Positions 1 through 13,157 of a DNA stretch of 64,000 nucleotides are shown piece by piece; position 1 is the first letter of the stretch, and each line of letters opens with the position of its first letter. The translations under genes were made by a program, and so were the position numbers. The DNA lies in contig CM073596.1 of the NCBI GenBank assembly GCA_037074705.1, positions 54,216,001-54,280,000 of the forward strand, in the 5' to 3' direction. Source of the DNA: Zhengitettix transpicula (lineage: Eukaryota > Arthropoda > Insecta > Orthoptera > Tetrigidae). Under the pieces are notes generated by a model. The model worked only from the letters and a program-made list of their open reading frames with translations, had not been told where the DNA came from and searched no databases.

Positions 1-905
1 TCCATGGATGACCAATTATTGCTTCCTACAGAACTGCAAATAAGTATTACTTCATAGGAAGCGGTCTTATCATTGACTCTTCCTCCTCTTATAGACTATT
101 CTCCTTTTCAACTTTGTGTAGTTCATTTATAACCATAGAAGCACGTTTGCTGATCGCCTTCCACTTGTCTGCTGACTCCAGCTTCACAGAAACCAAATTA
201 GACTCCAGTCCATCACATATGATCCTCTCTAAGATCTTTCCTGCTGTGTCCAACATACATGGCAGACAATATGATGAGGGTTCACCAAGCAGTTTATTAG
301 CCTTCAGGAGAAGTACTAATCTCTATTTCTTCCACCATTGTAGGAAGATCCCTTCTTGAAGACAGGTGCTATAGGTATCTAGGAATATGTCCGGGCAGGC
401 ACTTAAAACAGTTTTTAATGCCAAGTTCAGAATTCCATCAAGACCAGGTGCTTCTATATTACCAATTCTATCGCAGGCTTTGAGCATCTCTTCCCTAGTA
501 ATTGGCTCAACTGTGCTATCTTCTTGTGGATTTCTGTGATCTTAATGATCCTCATGCTATCGGGGACAAAGCGTCTCTACCAGCAGTACATGCAGACAAA
601 GAGGGCGGCTGGTAGATCTTAAACTTTCCCATGATGATCTTGTACGGCCTACCCCAGGGGTCACCATGACCTCATCGCACAACTCTTTTATCCGTCTTTA
701 TCGCAGATGAAAGCTCATATCGAGCATGTTTGGAATTCCTCTTGGAGCTGCTCGAAGAACATCTGCCACTTGATCTTTGTAATGTTACACATGTTTCATA
801 GTGCTACTATATTCTCTGTCCACCAGTATACAGGTGGCCTCTATTATTTTCCTTCCTGCGCGACATGGCGGCCTTGCAGGTCTGGGAAACCCATTCCATG
901 ACCTT
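1..905 (-). mobile_element. Decayed non-LTR retrotransposon (R1-like LINE) reverse transcriptase fragment
   Basis: Read on the minus strand, this stretch encodes broken pieces of a reverse transcriptase: an APGLDGILN block, then CLQEGIF followed by a tryptophan-lysine patch, a stop, and PSSYCLPCMLDTAGKILER. These match the finger/palm region of R1/TRAS-type LINE reverse transcriptases. In-frame stops and frame changes show it is dead. The fragment runs off the left edge of the window. The 700-900 part looks like the linker just before the RT core but is poorly conserved. The clade assignment rests on memory of family motifs only. Confidence 0.7.
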
Positions 906-1049
906 TTCTGCAAGACAATGGACTAAGAATAAAAACACTAGCACCACACGTGATGAATGCACTAAAGGTACTCGAACCACATGAATGCGTAGATTTAAAG
1001 GCCAGAGCCAAACACAAACTACTCTTGTCTATGATGAAAGCACACACGG

Positions 1050-1198
1050 AAAAACACTAACACAGCAGGCAAAAGAGGACTGAACACCAATATAAAAAAC
1101 AACACTCTAACACAGCAGGCGAGAGAAGAAAATAACACTCTAACATAGCAGGCGAGAGAGAGAAATAACACTCTAACACAGCAGGCAAGAGAAGAAGG
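1050..1198. repeat. Short imperfect tandem repeat (about 33-bp unit)
   Basis: Four copies of a unit containing AACACTCTAACACAGCAGGC start near 1053, 1101, 1133 and 1166. The last three are spaced about 32-33 bp apart. It abuts the LINE remnant and may be part of it. The minus-strand open frame across it is a by-product of the repetition. Confidence 0.75.
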
Positions 1199-1951
1199 AA
1201 TGACCATCCAAAAGTGGAGCCCACATGTCAGGTAAGAGCTCTCCTCCACAAACCACCATGACACCGGTGGCAGGGTAAGCAACCTCACACAATGGGCATG
1301 AACAAAAGGTTAACAATCAATTAATATATTACATAAAGTAATTGGATTGGGGTTATCTTCTATTTATAAAGTAACTAAATGGTAAAATAAAATTCTTTAG
1401 ATACTTTATTTTTATATAAAATCTACAATAATTATGGTTATCAACATAAGCAACATCTCCATGAGAATGAATATCACAATAGCGATGCACGCCGTGGCAT
1501 GAATTATTAAAAAAAATAACAAAAATTATACATGTGTTCTCTGCAGCATTTTCTAATGAGTTACCAACAGTTAACTTTATCAATGTGAGGTAAGTAGCCT
1601 GAGTTCATTTGAGACAAAGTAATAATAATGTTGTATGTGTCAAAAAGGAAGGTCTATTCTGCACATCTGCAAAATCACGTGGATTTTGAGAGCAGATGGC
1701 ATGGACATAAGTGGGATGAATGATTAACACTTCCACTATTTGCCAGCTGTAACAAGTTCTTCACATCGTCTGGTTAATACAACTCAAAATAACAAACTCT
1801 TACACTAGAAACAGCTCTGTGTCATTACAATCCTACTTTAAACATTCAATTGACAGCTTCCAAGAACTTAGGAACTGCACAATCAAACCCTTATTTCTTC
1901 CACTAAACAGAAGGAATCTCCCAACAGTAGCAGTCTTTTTCAGAAATCTTT
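1199..1951. other. Stretch without coding exons; probable 3' UTR of PRPF31
   Basis: No coding exon is visible. It lies directly downstream of the PRPF31 stop codon on the minus strand. A possible poly(A) signal, AATAAA on the minus strand, is at 1405-1410 inside AT-rich sequence, so the 3' UTR may be about 0.5 kb. Confidence 0.4.
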
Positions 1952-4900
1952 TCACGTTTTCTGTATTTTTATGAAACCAGATGTATTTGAAAAGTATTTG
2001 GCATTTGCTTCATTCAATTTCTTTTCTGCTGCTTGTGGATTTACTATCTCCAACCCCTGAAATAATTATTTAATCAGTGGACATTATCTGCAAAATATTT
2101 ATCACTATACATAAAATTTCCAGTTTCGTTATAACTAATAATTACAGGTGAAAATCTATGTGGCTTTTTTATTACAGTAGTAGTAGTATATTTATAACAA
2201 ATAATAATTTAATGTCATGAAAATATTTTACAAAAATACTGATATTTCTAAACACTGTATCCAATTTTAGTAACTATACATTCAGCTACTTAAGTATAGT
2301 GCCTTGTAAAAACTGCTGACGGTCATTTCTAAATAAATTAAATATATATCCACTCTGTATAGCAACTGAACTATTGATGACAGGACTACAGCATCACTCA
2401 CCTGTAGTGGTGTGAATGCAACACTAGACGCCGTTCCTGAAACTTGCTTCTTGACCGTTGTGCTGCCACCCCACACTTGTTGCTGTTTCTGAAGATTCTT
2501 CTGCAAAGTTTTGGATATTCGGACCTTCGTCTTTTCGTCAACTTGAGGTAGCCTTATGCGTCCAGTTCCAGTCTTGCCTATTGTGCCTCTAGTATAACCC
2601 AAATCTTCTTGGTAAGCATCATCTTCAATCTGTTACACAAAACTCGGTTGTCAAAACATTCATGAAAAGGAAATAAACTCAAAAATGTAACTTTTATACA
2701 TATCACATAAAAATTAACACTTTCCCAGTGTAATTTATGATTTAACAGCCCGCAAATAATAAATTAGGTGATATTATTAGCACACATTATTTTAATAGAT
2801 ATCTTTGTTGTTCTGACATGGTAATATTTTGACAAAAATATATTAATATCAACCTGTTAGCAAACTGGATGTAATAGCATTAAAAATTTATAAGAATATA
2901 TTGAAAAATCCATGGCAAGCAAACTATATATTAGTATAGTGGACGGAGAATATTGGACTTTCATATGAAACAAGTATGTACTAGTGTAATTATCTGAAAT
3001 ACGCAATTAAATTCAAACAAACTGATAGTCATAAATACAAACTATATTAAGTGACTAAGAAATGCTTTGGTACATACATCAGCAAAATTCAGTCTGTTTG
3101 CTTGTTTCCTGAATTCAGTCATTGCATAACGCTCTTTCATCTTACGAACTCTTTTGCCTCCTCTTTTCTTCCTCCCCGCATCAATTGGTTTAGGAAGAGG
3201 CTTAACAAACTTAACAGGAGGTGGTTCCTGCAAAATTTGTCATTGTCACTAATAGTTTATGGAAATTAAGCAGATTAAGAAGACTACTTCATAAACACTA
3301 AGACTCACAGTTAACTTATCCAGTTTCTTCTCTATTTCTTCCCTGAAAGCCTTCCCAATGTGCCCATCAGGACTTATGTGACAAGCATCAACTCTGGCAG
3401 CTAACGTACTTTTGGCTGCAACTAAACGAGCAGCTTTACGTCTCAAATCCTGCAAAATATAAAATTGTATTTTTATAACTTAACTGGCCAAAACTGCCAT
3501 CTTCAAAATTGATTTGAGATTCTCTTACCGGTGGTGTATCTTGCACAATCTCTGAATAGTAGATGAAACCTGTGTGGGGGAGCATAGCGACTTGAGAAAA
3601 ACCAGACAAAGTTTTTTTTTGGGAGCCCAAAACAAGAATACTCGATGCTGGCATCTTTGAGAGTTTTGTTAACCCACCTGCAACCCCTAACAGAAAAGAT
3701 TTTGAATTATATCAATATGAAGTTCAGAGAAGAGTACAATACAGTAGTAGTTCAAATTAAGTAGATAATTTGGGCATTGCCTATCATCATAATTACAAAT
3801 TTTATAATATTATTTTTTTCCTTTCACAAGTATTGGAATTACATAGAAAAATTATAAATGTTTACCCATTATTTTAGCAGCTGTTGAAGCACCTACAATG
3901 ATAGAGAGGTTTGGTGCGATGAATGCCATCCTGCTCTCTACATATTCATAAATTTTTTGCTTATAATTGTTCAGCTCAATTGCCATATCACAAGCTTCAC
4001 ATATGTCATCCTTCTCTTGATCAGTTAACAACTGTCTGCAACAACAATTTATTGTACTATTAATTATGTTCTCTATTCAAAGTGATGGTGTGAAATTCTT
4101 CATTGCTAATCTACCTTAGTAATGTTAAAATTTAAGTCTCTGTACATATATTTTACGATTAGGAGCAATATGCCCAAAAAGGAGACCTCACAAAAATAAA
4201 AATGGGTAAATATCTTCCATAGATTTGTGGACCTTCTCAAGTAACTGTACAAGAAACCGGGAAACTGTGGTGTGCTGCTATATATAGCTGTCCGAAGATG
4301 ATAAAAGGGGTCAAGAGAGTAACAAAAGATCGTAGACTTTGTTCAAAGAGTCAGTGTTACTTTGAATATGAAGAGCATTTTGTTTATGAATTTTGATGTG
4401 AACCATTTCAGAAATTAGTCTTATGATCTTTTGTTACCCACATGACCCCTTGACACTGAACCCAATTATTATCAAATAATTTCTGAAATGGGTAACATCA
4501 AAATTCACAAACGGAATGCTTTTAACATTCAAAGTGATACTGACTGTTTGAGCAAAGTCTACGATCTTTTACTACCCACTCGACTGACTCCTATTATCTT
4601 TGGACAGCTATATATACCAGTACACCACAGTTTCCGATTTATTGTGCATGTACTTGAGGTGTCCACAAATCTGTGGAAGAAACTGATCCGTTTTTATTTT
4701 TGTGAGATCTGTTTTTAGACCATACTGTTCCTAATCTACCTTAAATTCAGAATTACCATCTAATATATAACAAATAATTAAAATTGCAATATCTATTGCC
4801 TCAATTATTATAAAGCAATTATTTGAGATTACACAATTCTCAGGGAATAAATCTGTTATATTTACATAATTAAGATTTGAAATTTAATAACAATAGTTGA

Positions 4901-6209
4901 TGTAATATTGGGATATTTATGGGATGAAAATTAGATTTACATAAAGGAGGAATGTTGATAGAAAAAAAGGAAGGAATGAAAAAATTGTGTTTTAAACAGT
5001 AAATTTCTCAAATCATCTTCAGAGACAGTAGCACAAGTTCAGAGCATATGCATATCAGCCTGAAACCTTAAAGATACAAACCTACTCAGCATAACTCAGA
5101 CCCAGTAGACAGCTGTCAGATGCTTTAGCATCTGAATAATAGCCTGGGAAGGTACCGACATTCAAATGAAATACTTCAATATGATATCATCTGGAAAGAA
5201 CAGATAATAGCTTACCCTTGAGTTGTAGACGCAGTTACTGAAACAACCATAATTGTTGCCTGAGTAAGAATTTGCTGCAATGCTTCATTATTTTTAGCCC
5301 TATCCAAGTCATTTCCCAGCTCTTTGACCGTCATGACATACTCCAGAGGCCCGACAACCAAAGATTCCAGTTCAGGAAAACGCTTAGAATACTTGTCACG
5401 TACAAATCGATGTATTACTCCTAATTTACAAAAATTGAAGTCAACATCTTTACATTGCTTCAACAAACTAAATAGAAATAATTTAAAATTGTTTAAGAAA
5501 ATAAAGAATCAATACATGCAATTTACATACACAAGCATTAAATGAAACAGTTGATAAGTTTTGTTGGCATATACAAGAGAACTAGCTCAATATTAAGTAA
5601 TTCAGTTTCTTCAGATCTTTTCAAAATGTATCAAATAACACTGCTGTGAAATCAATCAATTGTTCTATTGTTGTTTTTGAAAATATATTTGAGTTTTTTT
5701 TTCATAATTTAACAAACCTATTTCATTGTCAATATCCACAGCTAAATTATTTGCCTCGACAATCAGCTGGTATTCAGGATCTGATTCAACGGGACCAATA
5801 ATATCTTCCGATTTTCTCAGCCTCATACTGTAGTCCTCAATTAAGGCCATCGTTTTCTTTAACTGATCTGAGTCATGGAGTCTTGCGAGTTCACGTATAG
5901 ATGTAATCTTAAAATCTTCAAATAATGAAAACAAATTAGTGAAAAATACAGAAAACCAATACTGAATAATAATAAATTAAATCTTAATGTTTAACTACAA
6001 AAACATTAAGCTATCCAAAGCTCAATATTTATTGAATAGCATTACATTTCATTTGACTTAGAAAAACTACAACACACAGTTACAAACAAGCTACCTTCGT
6101 CCATTTTCATAACTGGATTAACATCGGCTACTAGGCCACTTTCCATATATAAATCATCGCCTCCATCCTGATCTTCCAAATCTGCCAACAACTCATCTGC
6201 AAGAGACAT
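1952..6209 (-). CDS. Prp31: U4/U6 small nuclear ribonucleoprotein Prp31 (PRPF31)
   Basis: Component of the U4/U6.U5 tri-snRNP that binds 15.5K-bound U4 snRNA and is needed for spliceosome activation in the nucleus. Nine exons with agreeing phases: 6209-6095, 5915-5718, 5420-5216, 4035-3866, 3686-3529, 3449-3309, 3227-3078, 2629-2402, 2056-1952, giving 489 residues (human protein 499). The N-terminus [12 protein letters not shown] is the family start. It is followed by the NOSIC/coiled-coil part ([19 protein letters not shown], near 105), VTASTTQG near 165, the Nop domain with [10 protein letters not shown] near 220-230 and QKKTLSGFS near 255, a basic stretch RKKRGGKR near 345, and the Prp31 C-terminal domain containing [13 protein letters not shown]. 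The acidic N-terminal region is shorter than in human. All key blocks are intact, so it should be functional. Confidence 0.97.
4171..4720. repeat. Foldback (long inverted repeat) element in a PRPF31 intron
   Basis: The left arm from 4171 and the right arm ending at 4720 are imperfect reverse complements over roughly 240 bp each, with a loop around 4420-4475. Matching pieces include the outer CACAAAAATAAAAA tracts, the CTATATATA tracts near 4280 and 4610, and the AATTTCTGAAATG/CATTTCAGAAATT inner ends. It lies within the intron between the 5420-5216 and 4035-3866 exons. No coding potential is seen; this is probably a MITE-like foldback element. Confidence 0.8.
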
Positions 6210-7735
6210 GATGGAACCTACAAAATGAATTAAAACATTTATTTAAAACCAGTTGGCACAATTAATGTCATTGAATAAATAAGTACTGTGGTTATAAAAG
6301 GATAAGATTAATTGAGGAACTTGAGTCAACTCAACAAACCTCAGACACCTGTTTGGCAAAGCAATAATTAATAATAATTAAATATGATTTAAACACAATG
6401 AATATGAACGTTTGCTAAATGCACAATGATTGCAAAACAAAATTCTTCTGACAATAGTTGTGAGAGATAAACAAGTAATAAAACCACACAATGTTAGACT
6501 ACAATATTACAACACAATAAAGCATAAAAAGGAAAGTTACTAAAAATAGTGGAGCGGATTTTTTAATGGAATTAAAGTAATTGTATGAGACTTTCCATTA
6601 ATAGTATAAAAGTTATCACATTTTTAGCCAATGTTATTCGTACAGGATTATGACTGGACTAATATATTCTTATCATAAAGTCCAATGCCTATAGTATAGT
6701 TTTCTATACATAAATGATATGCTACAGACGTTTATAAGATACGCGGCCAGAATAAACAACAAAACTGTATGTAAGGAAACATTTAATATACAACGCAGTT
6801 GTGCATAAAGACTTCGATTAAAATCCTATTATTCACTGCTATTGTTTACAATGTGTTAATTAAATTAAATTATCCTCACCTTACTTTGTGTACTTTATTT
6901 CTAGTTAAGTATATTCAACAAAAATTATGATACAAACTGCAGTTTTTCTCAAAACTGTTACAGGCAACTTTGAAACAAAAATATAAAAAATTGATTTTAA
7001 CATGACAAGCCGTATTCCCATCATGTGTATTACTAACGTAATAAGTAGCCAGATAAAGATTATTCAGATGTGAATAACCCTTTCTTAAACACGATACTGA
7101 TTAAATAGTTTATAAAAATCTCATCCTTAAAAACAATATATATTGGCAGCATTTGTAAGAAAAAAGCATAGCAGTTACAAAGATTTTATTACAACGAAAC
7201 TTATATCTTTGTTGATATCAGAGATAATAAAAGTAGGTTTGGATTTACACGTGGAAAGTTACGACAAGAAATTATGTCCATCAAATCAAAAGGATTTTCT
7301 CATCTCTCTACGGTAAAATAAAGTTTCTTTTGATTTTATCTTTGTTGAAAACTATTGAAAAAAATTATTTACTTTTTCCGAGCTTTTTTTTTTGCTAAAT
7401 TGTCTGTAACAGCCTTGATTTGAAAAACGTTCTATGCTGGTTGGATTGCCACTCGTAGACAAAAGAAATATACTGACGGAAAAATATTTGTCAGTAAAAA
7501 AAGTTAAAAGTTTTTCGGGAAATGGCAACATAATTGGTCCGCAGGTAAAAACATAAACGGACACATTTGCAAATAGGTGACAACGGAACACAAAGAAACA
7601 ATGTGCTGCCTTTTAAAATTTATTAACGCACAATACAATTGCTATGCTTAGATTTTGACGTTTCATGATAGTATTTAGTGTTTGTTAGAGGATTAATTTT
7701 CGAAAACTGGATATTACAAAGGAATCAATTGAAAA
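6210..7735. other. AT-rich intergenic region between divergent genes
   Basis: It separates the PRPF31 start (minus strand) from the coiled-coil gene (plus strand) and so must hold both promoters. No TATA-type core promoter, repeat or ORF with recognisable content is seen. Confidence 0.4.
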
Positions 7736-10700
7736 ATGAAAGATAGTGATATAAATTTCTGTGTTTATAAGAAAATTTACCAATTTGGCGAATTTTTAAT
7801 GTTTTCAGGACGATTTAAAAGACGAGTTGCTTTTCGCAAAGCAACACCTGGCAGACAAGAAAATTCAGATACAATCGTTAAAGGTGCGATTATTAAAGAT
7901 GGAAGAAGCCGTGCGCATCAAAGACAATCAAATAGAATACCTGATGGATCCAAAAAAAGTAAAAAAAAGACGAAAAAATAATATAATAGTATATATATTT
8001 GAAAAATAATATAAAATTAACTGGTTTTTTTGGCCACTTCGTTTACAAACAGAACCCCAAACTTGGTCAGATGATATCGGGAAAAGCCATAAATATTATT
8101 ATGGAATTGAGAAGACGGAATAAGCATTTGAAACGATGTCTGGTGGAACAAGAGATAACGTTGAAGCAAACAACGTTGCTCTCGGTAGCAAACAATGAGG
8201 TAATCTCAATTCGAATAGTTTCCAACATTATTTCAATTCAATAAATGTGTAATGTATTTGAACTTTTGAAGTAATGTCGTTTGATAAATAGTTTTCGTTA
8301 TAATTGGCGAAAGGATTGCACTTATAAATAAAATAGTCATACCGCTTCTTCAAGCAAGATTTTTGCGTAAATTAATATACAAAATATCTTTATCCAAAAA
8401 ATAAATTTTGAATCCAAATTCAAGAAAATTAAGAATTTTTTGTATTAATTTAGTAATTTTAGTATATAAAATTAGTTAAAACATGATCAAAGATTGAAGA
8501 CTTTCCCAGTGTAACTGTTGCATAAAATGTTCTCGATTTTCACACGGGTTTAATAGATTAAAATGCGACGTTTTAATCTACTTACCTGATAAAGTCCGAA
8601 AGTTGGGATGAAACTTTTTTTTTTTGTAATTTCATGAGAAAGAATCTTCGAATTTAATTTTAATAAATAACCAATTTTTTCTGACATTGTTGAGTAATTT
8701 ATTTATTTTATTAATTCTTAATGTCAGATAAATTTCCATTTTAATTTTAGGTGAACTACTCAAATCTTCCGACATGTTATCTTGTACAAATAATTTATTT
8801 ATATCCAAATATTAGCGTTCAATATCCAGTGCTTTTCTCTGACTAGTTTAGCAAAATTAAAGCTTTGAGAGGGCTTGTCCATTTCCTAAAAAAAAAATAT
8901 TTTTTAAAAAAATACGAATTAAAAGCAAGACGAAAAAAATATTATTAAGCACTCACACTAATTGTGTGATATACAGGCAATTTAATTTGCTAACTGTACA
9001 TCAATACAAGCCTAGACATTTATACAAAGTGGCACTAGATAACATCACATTTTATTAAAATTATCAAATAGTCAATAATTATAAACTGAAATATGTCTCT
9101 ATATAGTGTTGGTAATTTTATCACTTCATTTTGTCTATTATTATTATATTTATTTATCTAATTAGTCAATAATTTATGTAATTGTACTACCATTTATGAA
9201 AGTAGATGCAACTGTAAATCAAAAGTTGTTCCAATATATCTCATATACTATCCACAGCTTATTCCACCTTGTAAACCTTTTCACAGTTTATAAAATTATT
9301 AAGAAATTGCAGCGGTGATTATAAAATTTCTGTCAAAACAAAAAAATTTACTGCTTTTCCTTTATACAATGTTTTTAGCTGCTTCACATTATTTGAACAT
9401 GCAGAATTGTTATAGGAACATGCTGTTTAGTGAATGTGATAGTGAAATTCTTGTATTTAATAATAAATTTCTTATGTATTTATGGAAATGACTTACTTGG
9501 GTCTTAGGAGAAAGAGTGTATTGAGGGGATTCTTGATGAAGTGAACTCAAATTTTCTTAATAACAGCCAGAGTCATCTATCATGTAAGTCACCGGAAAGC
9601 TCAGTCAAGTTCAGTTTCCCTCCGGAAGATGAAGACTCAGGTCAACCAGGTACCACAAATATTATGTGCTTGTCATCTATGTTGCTGTTGTGTTCTGTTA
9701 CTCCTGTATTAATTTTTTTTTTCAATTTTACTTAACCTGGCACAGAATTGTTAGAATTATTGTCATTGCACAAAACAAGGTTTTTGCTTCATTTTATAGT
9801 CGACCATAGTTTTTAATGTACAAATTCTTGGTCAAAATTCTGCTTAGTTTTAATCAATTTATTATTTTATTTTATTTTTTACTAGTTTTCATCATTGTAT
9901 AATAATAATAAACACTAACAAATTATAATTTAAATTTAGTGTAAGAACAAAGATAAATTTTTGCATTTTTAATACAGAATAATTGAAAACTTAATACTTT
10001 TTTATTTTGTAACTTATTTGCCTACTTTCCATTATAATTGGTAGCATTTGACGTGTTGTTGAAGTTAAATCATTAAAACTTACTTGTCTATTTAATTTGT
10101 TGTGATACAATTTTTTCATAACACAGGATATAAAAAGAAAACTTCAAGTACTTCAAATGTATGTCAAGATCCCTTACAAAATGACCTGTTGGATGAAGAA
10201 GAAGCTGCTGACAGTAATCACAATAATGTTGCAGATTCAGAAAATAATAAATCAATTAAAGACATGTCAAAAGAGAGAGATTTAATACTTAAACTCCTAG
10301 TTGAGAAAGAGTGAGTAAATGTCATTTATGAACTTTATTAAAATTATTGTCGATATCTTGTCAAATGTTATAGCTTTCAAAAAGTCAACGTATTCATTTT
10401 CTTCCATTCTGAACAATTCCTGATTATCATGTCAGAAATTTCAAGTTGTACTCTAGGCTATTTTAGATTCATACAATTTTACTTATTCCTCATTGACAAT
10501 CAGTTACATGTGATGTTCTCAGTTGAGTGTGTCTGTGATTTGGTCAAGCTGTCAAGTTTTCTGGGCTATTCAGAATAATAAATGACTAAATTATGGTAAA
10601 CATTAAAATTTAACCACTGTTTGTTTTAACTTTTAAATCAGCTGGACCATAAATTTAGTTGGTATTTTTTTCCAATTTTTGATAATACTATATTATTTTT

Positions 10701-12636
10701 CATTACTCTTTTAGTGATTTTAACCAATCATTGATAAACAAAATCCAATATTTGGAAAAACTTGTTAAAATGTATTCTGAATCTTTATATGGAAAGTGTA
10801 ACCATATATGGTCAAAAGAAAGGATTTACAGTGCTCAACAAAAGAGTAAGGTCAGTTAAACAATACTATATTTTCAATATTTACATAATTTATTAATATA
10901 GTACTTCAGAAGTTGGACCAATATCTGTTATTTTATTATTATATTGTCAGTAAAATTCCTGTAAAAATGAATATCTTAAATTAAAATCCACACACACATA
11001 AATATATATATATAATTGCAATATTGGTATGGAAAGGAAAGAGATCAAATTTTCGGGACCTCTCAAGAAGGAGTGTTACACCATTCTGTGCACCAGCCGA
11101 CTGCAGATATCAATTGTATGTATAATTGGAATAGGAAAGAGATAAATCATCATTTATCTGAGTGCTAACCATGGATCAATGAGCCAGAGAATTTGGTGAT
11201 ATTTTAGCTGTTAGTATAGTAATTTGGTCGACAACCTATCCTATACCAATCAATAATTTGGCTATATTATATAATATTTATATTATTTTCATGCATTCAT
11301 TAGTAACAATACAACATCATTTTATTTGCATGTAAACATCATAGAGTTGCAATAAAATAAGAAAAAATAGTCCAAACAGAAATCAAATAGAATCACTTGA
11401 CCACAGAAAACTGTATTTAAAAATAGAACAGCAAAAGCAACTTTCACCTGATTGGAAATTTGTTTGTAATAATTCATCTTTCTGTGGAACTTCTACAGGG
11501 AGGCCAAATAGTGATTCAAGAAAAGATTCGGTAAGGTGAGTACTTATTTGCAAACTGTGAATTGACAACAAAAATTCTACTTTGTTTTGAAAGATTACTG
11601 TAGAAATAGTTAAACACAAAACCATTCTTCAAAGTTATCTAGATTGTGTATGCATTCAGTTGCTGAATTATTAATATATATTTAATATGCAAACCAGAGA
11701 AGCAGATTTCCTTGAAACAGACACTTTCAACTGTAAATTGGTTAACCTACTGTAAAAATTTAGTATGCGCGTTATCTTTCTGTTTAGAGTACTAAATATA
11801 ATTCTCGGCCAATGTTTGTGATAATGTTCCAACAGCAAGCATCAGGTTGACTGAAACACTGTTATTGTTAACATTAGAGCAAATTCATCAAGAAAACCTC
11901 CACTGAATAAAAGTTTGAGTAGTTGTAAGAAATTTTTTCTGAATAATATCTGCTGATGCTATAAGTAAGAATGTTATTATTTATCTATTTCATTTTTGTC
12001 CATTCTTTCCCACTTTCTGAAGGTCACCTACCTCTAGATTTGGGAAAAAATATTTTCAGAACCTGTCTAAAGTTTATTCTGTGCAGAAATATTTTGGTGA
12101 AAACAATTTTAATAGAAAGTGCCGAAGTACATCATACAAAAGGGTGAGTTAGTTATAATTTATATCAAAATATGTAAAAATTCCATTTTTTTTATGTTCA
12201 ACTTTTGATGTTTTAGTTAAATGTTTAGTTTGTCTTTTTTATATAGCTAGAGGCAATGTATATATTTTTAGGATTCCTGTTGAATAATTTATTCAGTTTT
12301 CATCCCTTTCAAAATAATATGTACAACATAAAACATGAAGATAGTATTGTTGTTTATTACAAAATTGTGTATTCTTTTCTATTTTTGTGTCACATATGGT
12401 TGTGTTTATAAATATTTTAAAATGATTAAAATTTGAAACTAAAATATTAGTTGATATACCAAAATATGTCTCATCCTACAGTCAAATAGTATTGCAAAAT
12501 GGATTTTTTTTTAGAAATATAACAATCATTTGGCTTGTTAGTCATTCTTGAATTTCTGTTTCAGTGTAATTTATCTCAAGAAAGTAAAAAAAATAAAAGG
12601 GAGCTAAAATCCGGAAAGAATAGAGTTAACGAATAA
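7736..12636 (+). CDS. Unrecognised coiled-coil protein (hypothetical)
   Basis: No family is recognised. Eight exons with agreeing phases: 7809-7958, 8053-8199, 9508-9649, 10127-10310, 10715-10850, 11345-11535, 12023-12143, 12565-12636. They give 380 residues plus the start. The first 100 residues are Lys/Glu/Leu-rich heptad-like (FAKQHLADKKIQIQSLK, then IIMELRRRNKHLKR), suggesting a coiled coil. A polar Ser/Asn/Asp-rich middle follows, then a second helix (INKIQYLEKLVKMY) and a basic C-terminus ending KNRVNE. The start is uncertain: an ATG at 7736 with an intron of only about 46 bp (7763-7808) would join in frame, but a longer upstream intron is equally possible. Exon 9508 could end at 9640 instead of 9649 in the same phase. 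An ordered C-terminus and AATAAA at 12886 argue for a real gene. A cytoskeletal or centrosomal role would be a guess. Confidence 0.75.
8489..8582. repeat. Partial copy of the 13.2-kb foldback repeat
   Basis: It begins AAAGATTGAAGACTTTCCC and continues TTCTCGATTTTCACACGGGT, nearly identical to the left arm at 13158, and ends in a short inverted segment TTAATAGATTAAAA/TTTTAATCTA. It sits in an intron of the coiled-coil gene. Confidence 0.75.
11010..11112 (-). repeat. Internally deleted copy of the 45.4/46.0-kb dispersed repeat
   Basis: ATAATTGCAATATTGG and GGAAAGGAAAGAGAT, then TCGGGACC, then GGAGTGTTACACCATTCTG, match the repeat pair at 45.4 and 46.0 kb. About 80 bp is missing in the middle, which removes most of the ribozyme-like core. 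It lies in an intron of the coiled-coil gene. Confidence 0.75.
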
Positions 12637-12885
12637 GCTGTATTGAGCACATATGGATTGAAATGGTTTGAGTAGAAGATTAAATGCATACCCTAACTTA
12701 CAATTTCTTACAGTTTTATAGTCTGAGAATGTTTTGTGCAATTATTGTTGGTATAAAACAAGGTTCTTCAAGATTGGAAGGAAAAAATATTTGTGTACAT
12801 TTGTATTATATCTGTGGATCAGTATATTATAAACTCTAACCATAATAATCTTTAGAGCTTATGTAAATAAAACTTCTATACATTC

Positions 12886-12891
12886 AATAAA
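12886..12891 (+). terminator. Poly(A) signal of the coiled-coil gene
   Basis: AATAAA lies 250 bp after the stop codon, with another weaker candidate at 12866-12871. Confidence 0.6.
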
Positions 12892-13157
12892 CTTAATTTT
12901 TTATGTCATTCATTTGTTCATTTTAATATTTAAGTAGGTCTCAAAATTTTTAATTGCAAATCTTAGTGAGGAGAGATTAATTTCAAACAGCTGTTAACAA
13001 TCACATAAATATTAAACACAGTTAATATGAATGGATGGATGGACAACCAGCTATAAAGGGTGTATAGTATCTTTATGTACTAAATTGTGACTAATAATTA
13101 ACAGTCATAAATCAGTTATAAATTAAGATTGAAATTTAAGTGAACACAATTTGTCAT

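Noticed and set aside
1050..1198. Possible CRISPR-like array
   Set aside because: Repeat spacing is irregular, there are no unique spacers of fixed length, and the genome is animal.
1019..1288. Minus-strand 89-codon hydrophobic frame
   Set aside because: The repeating LACCVRVLF pattern is simply the translation of the 33-bp tandem repeat.
7736..7981. Basic 81-codon frame GRFKRRVAFRKATPGRQ
   Set aside because: The +1-related frame over the same bases gives a coiled-coil segment with matching splice phases downstream, so this frame is a shadow.
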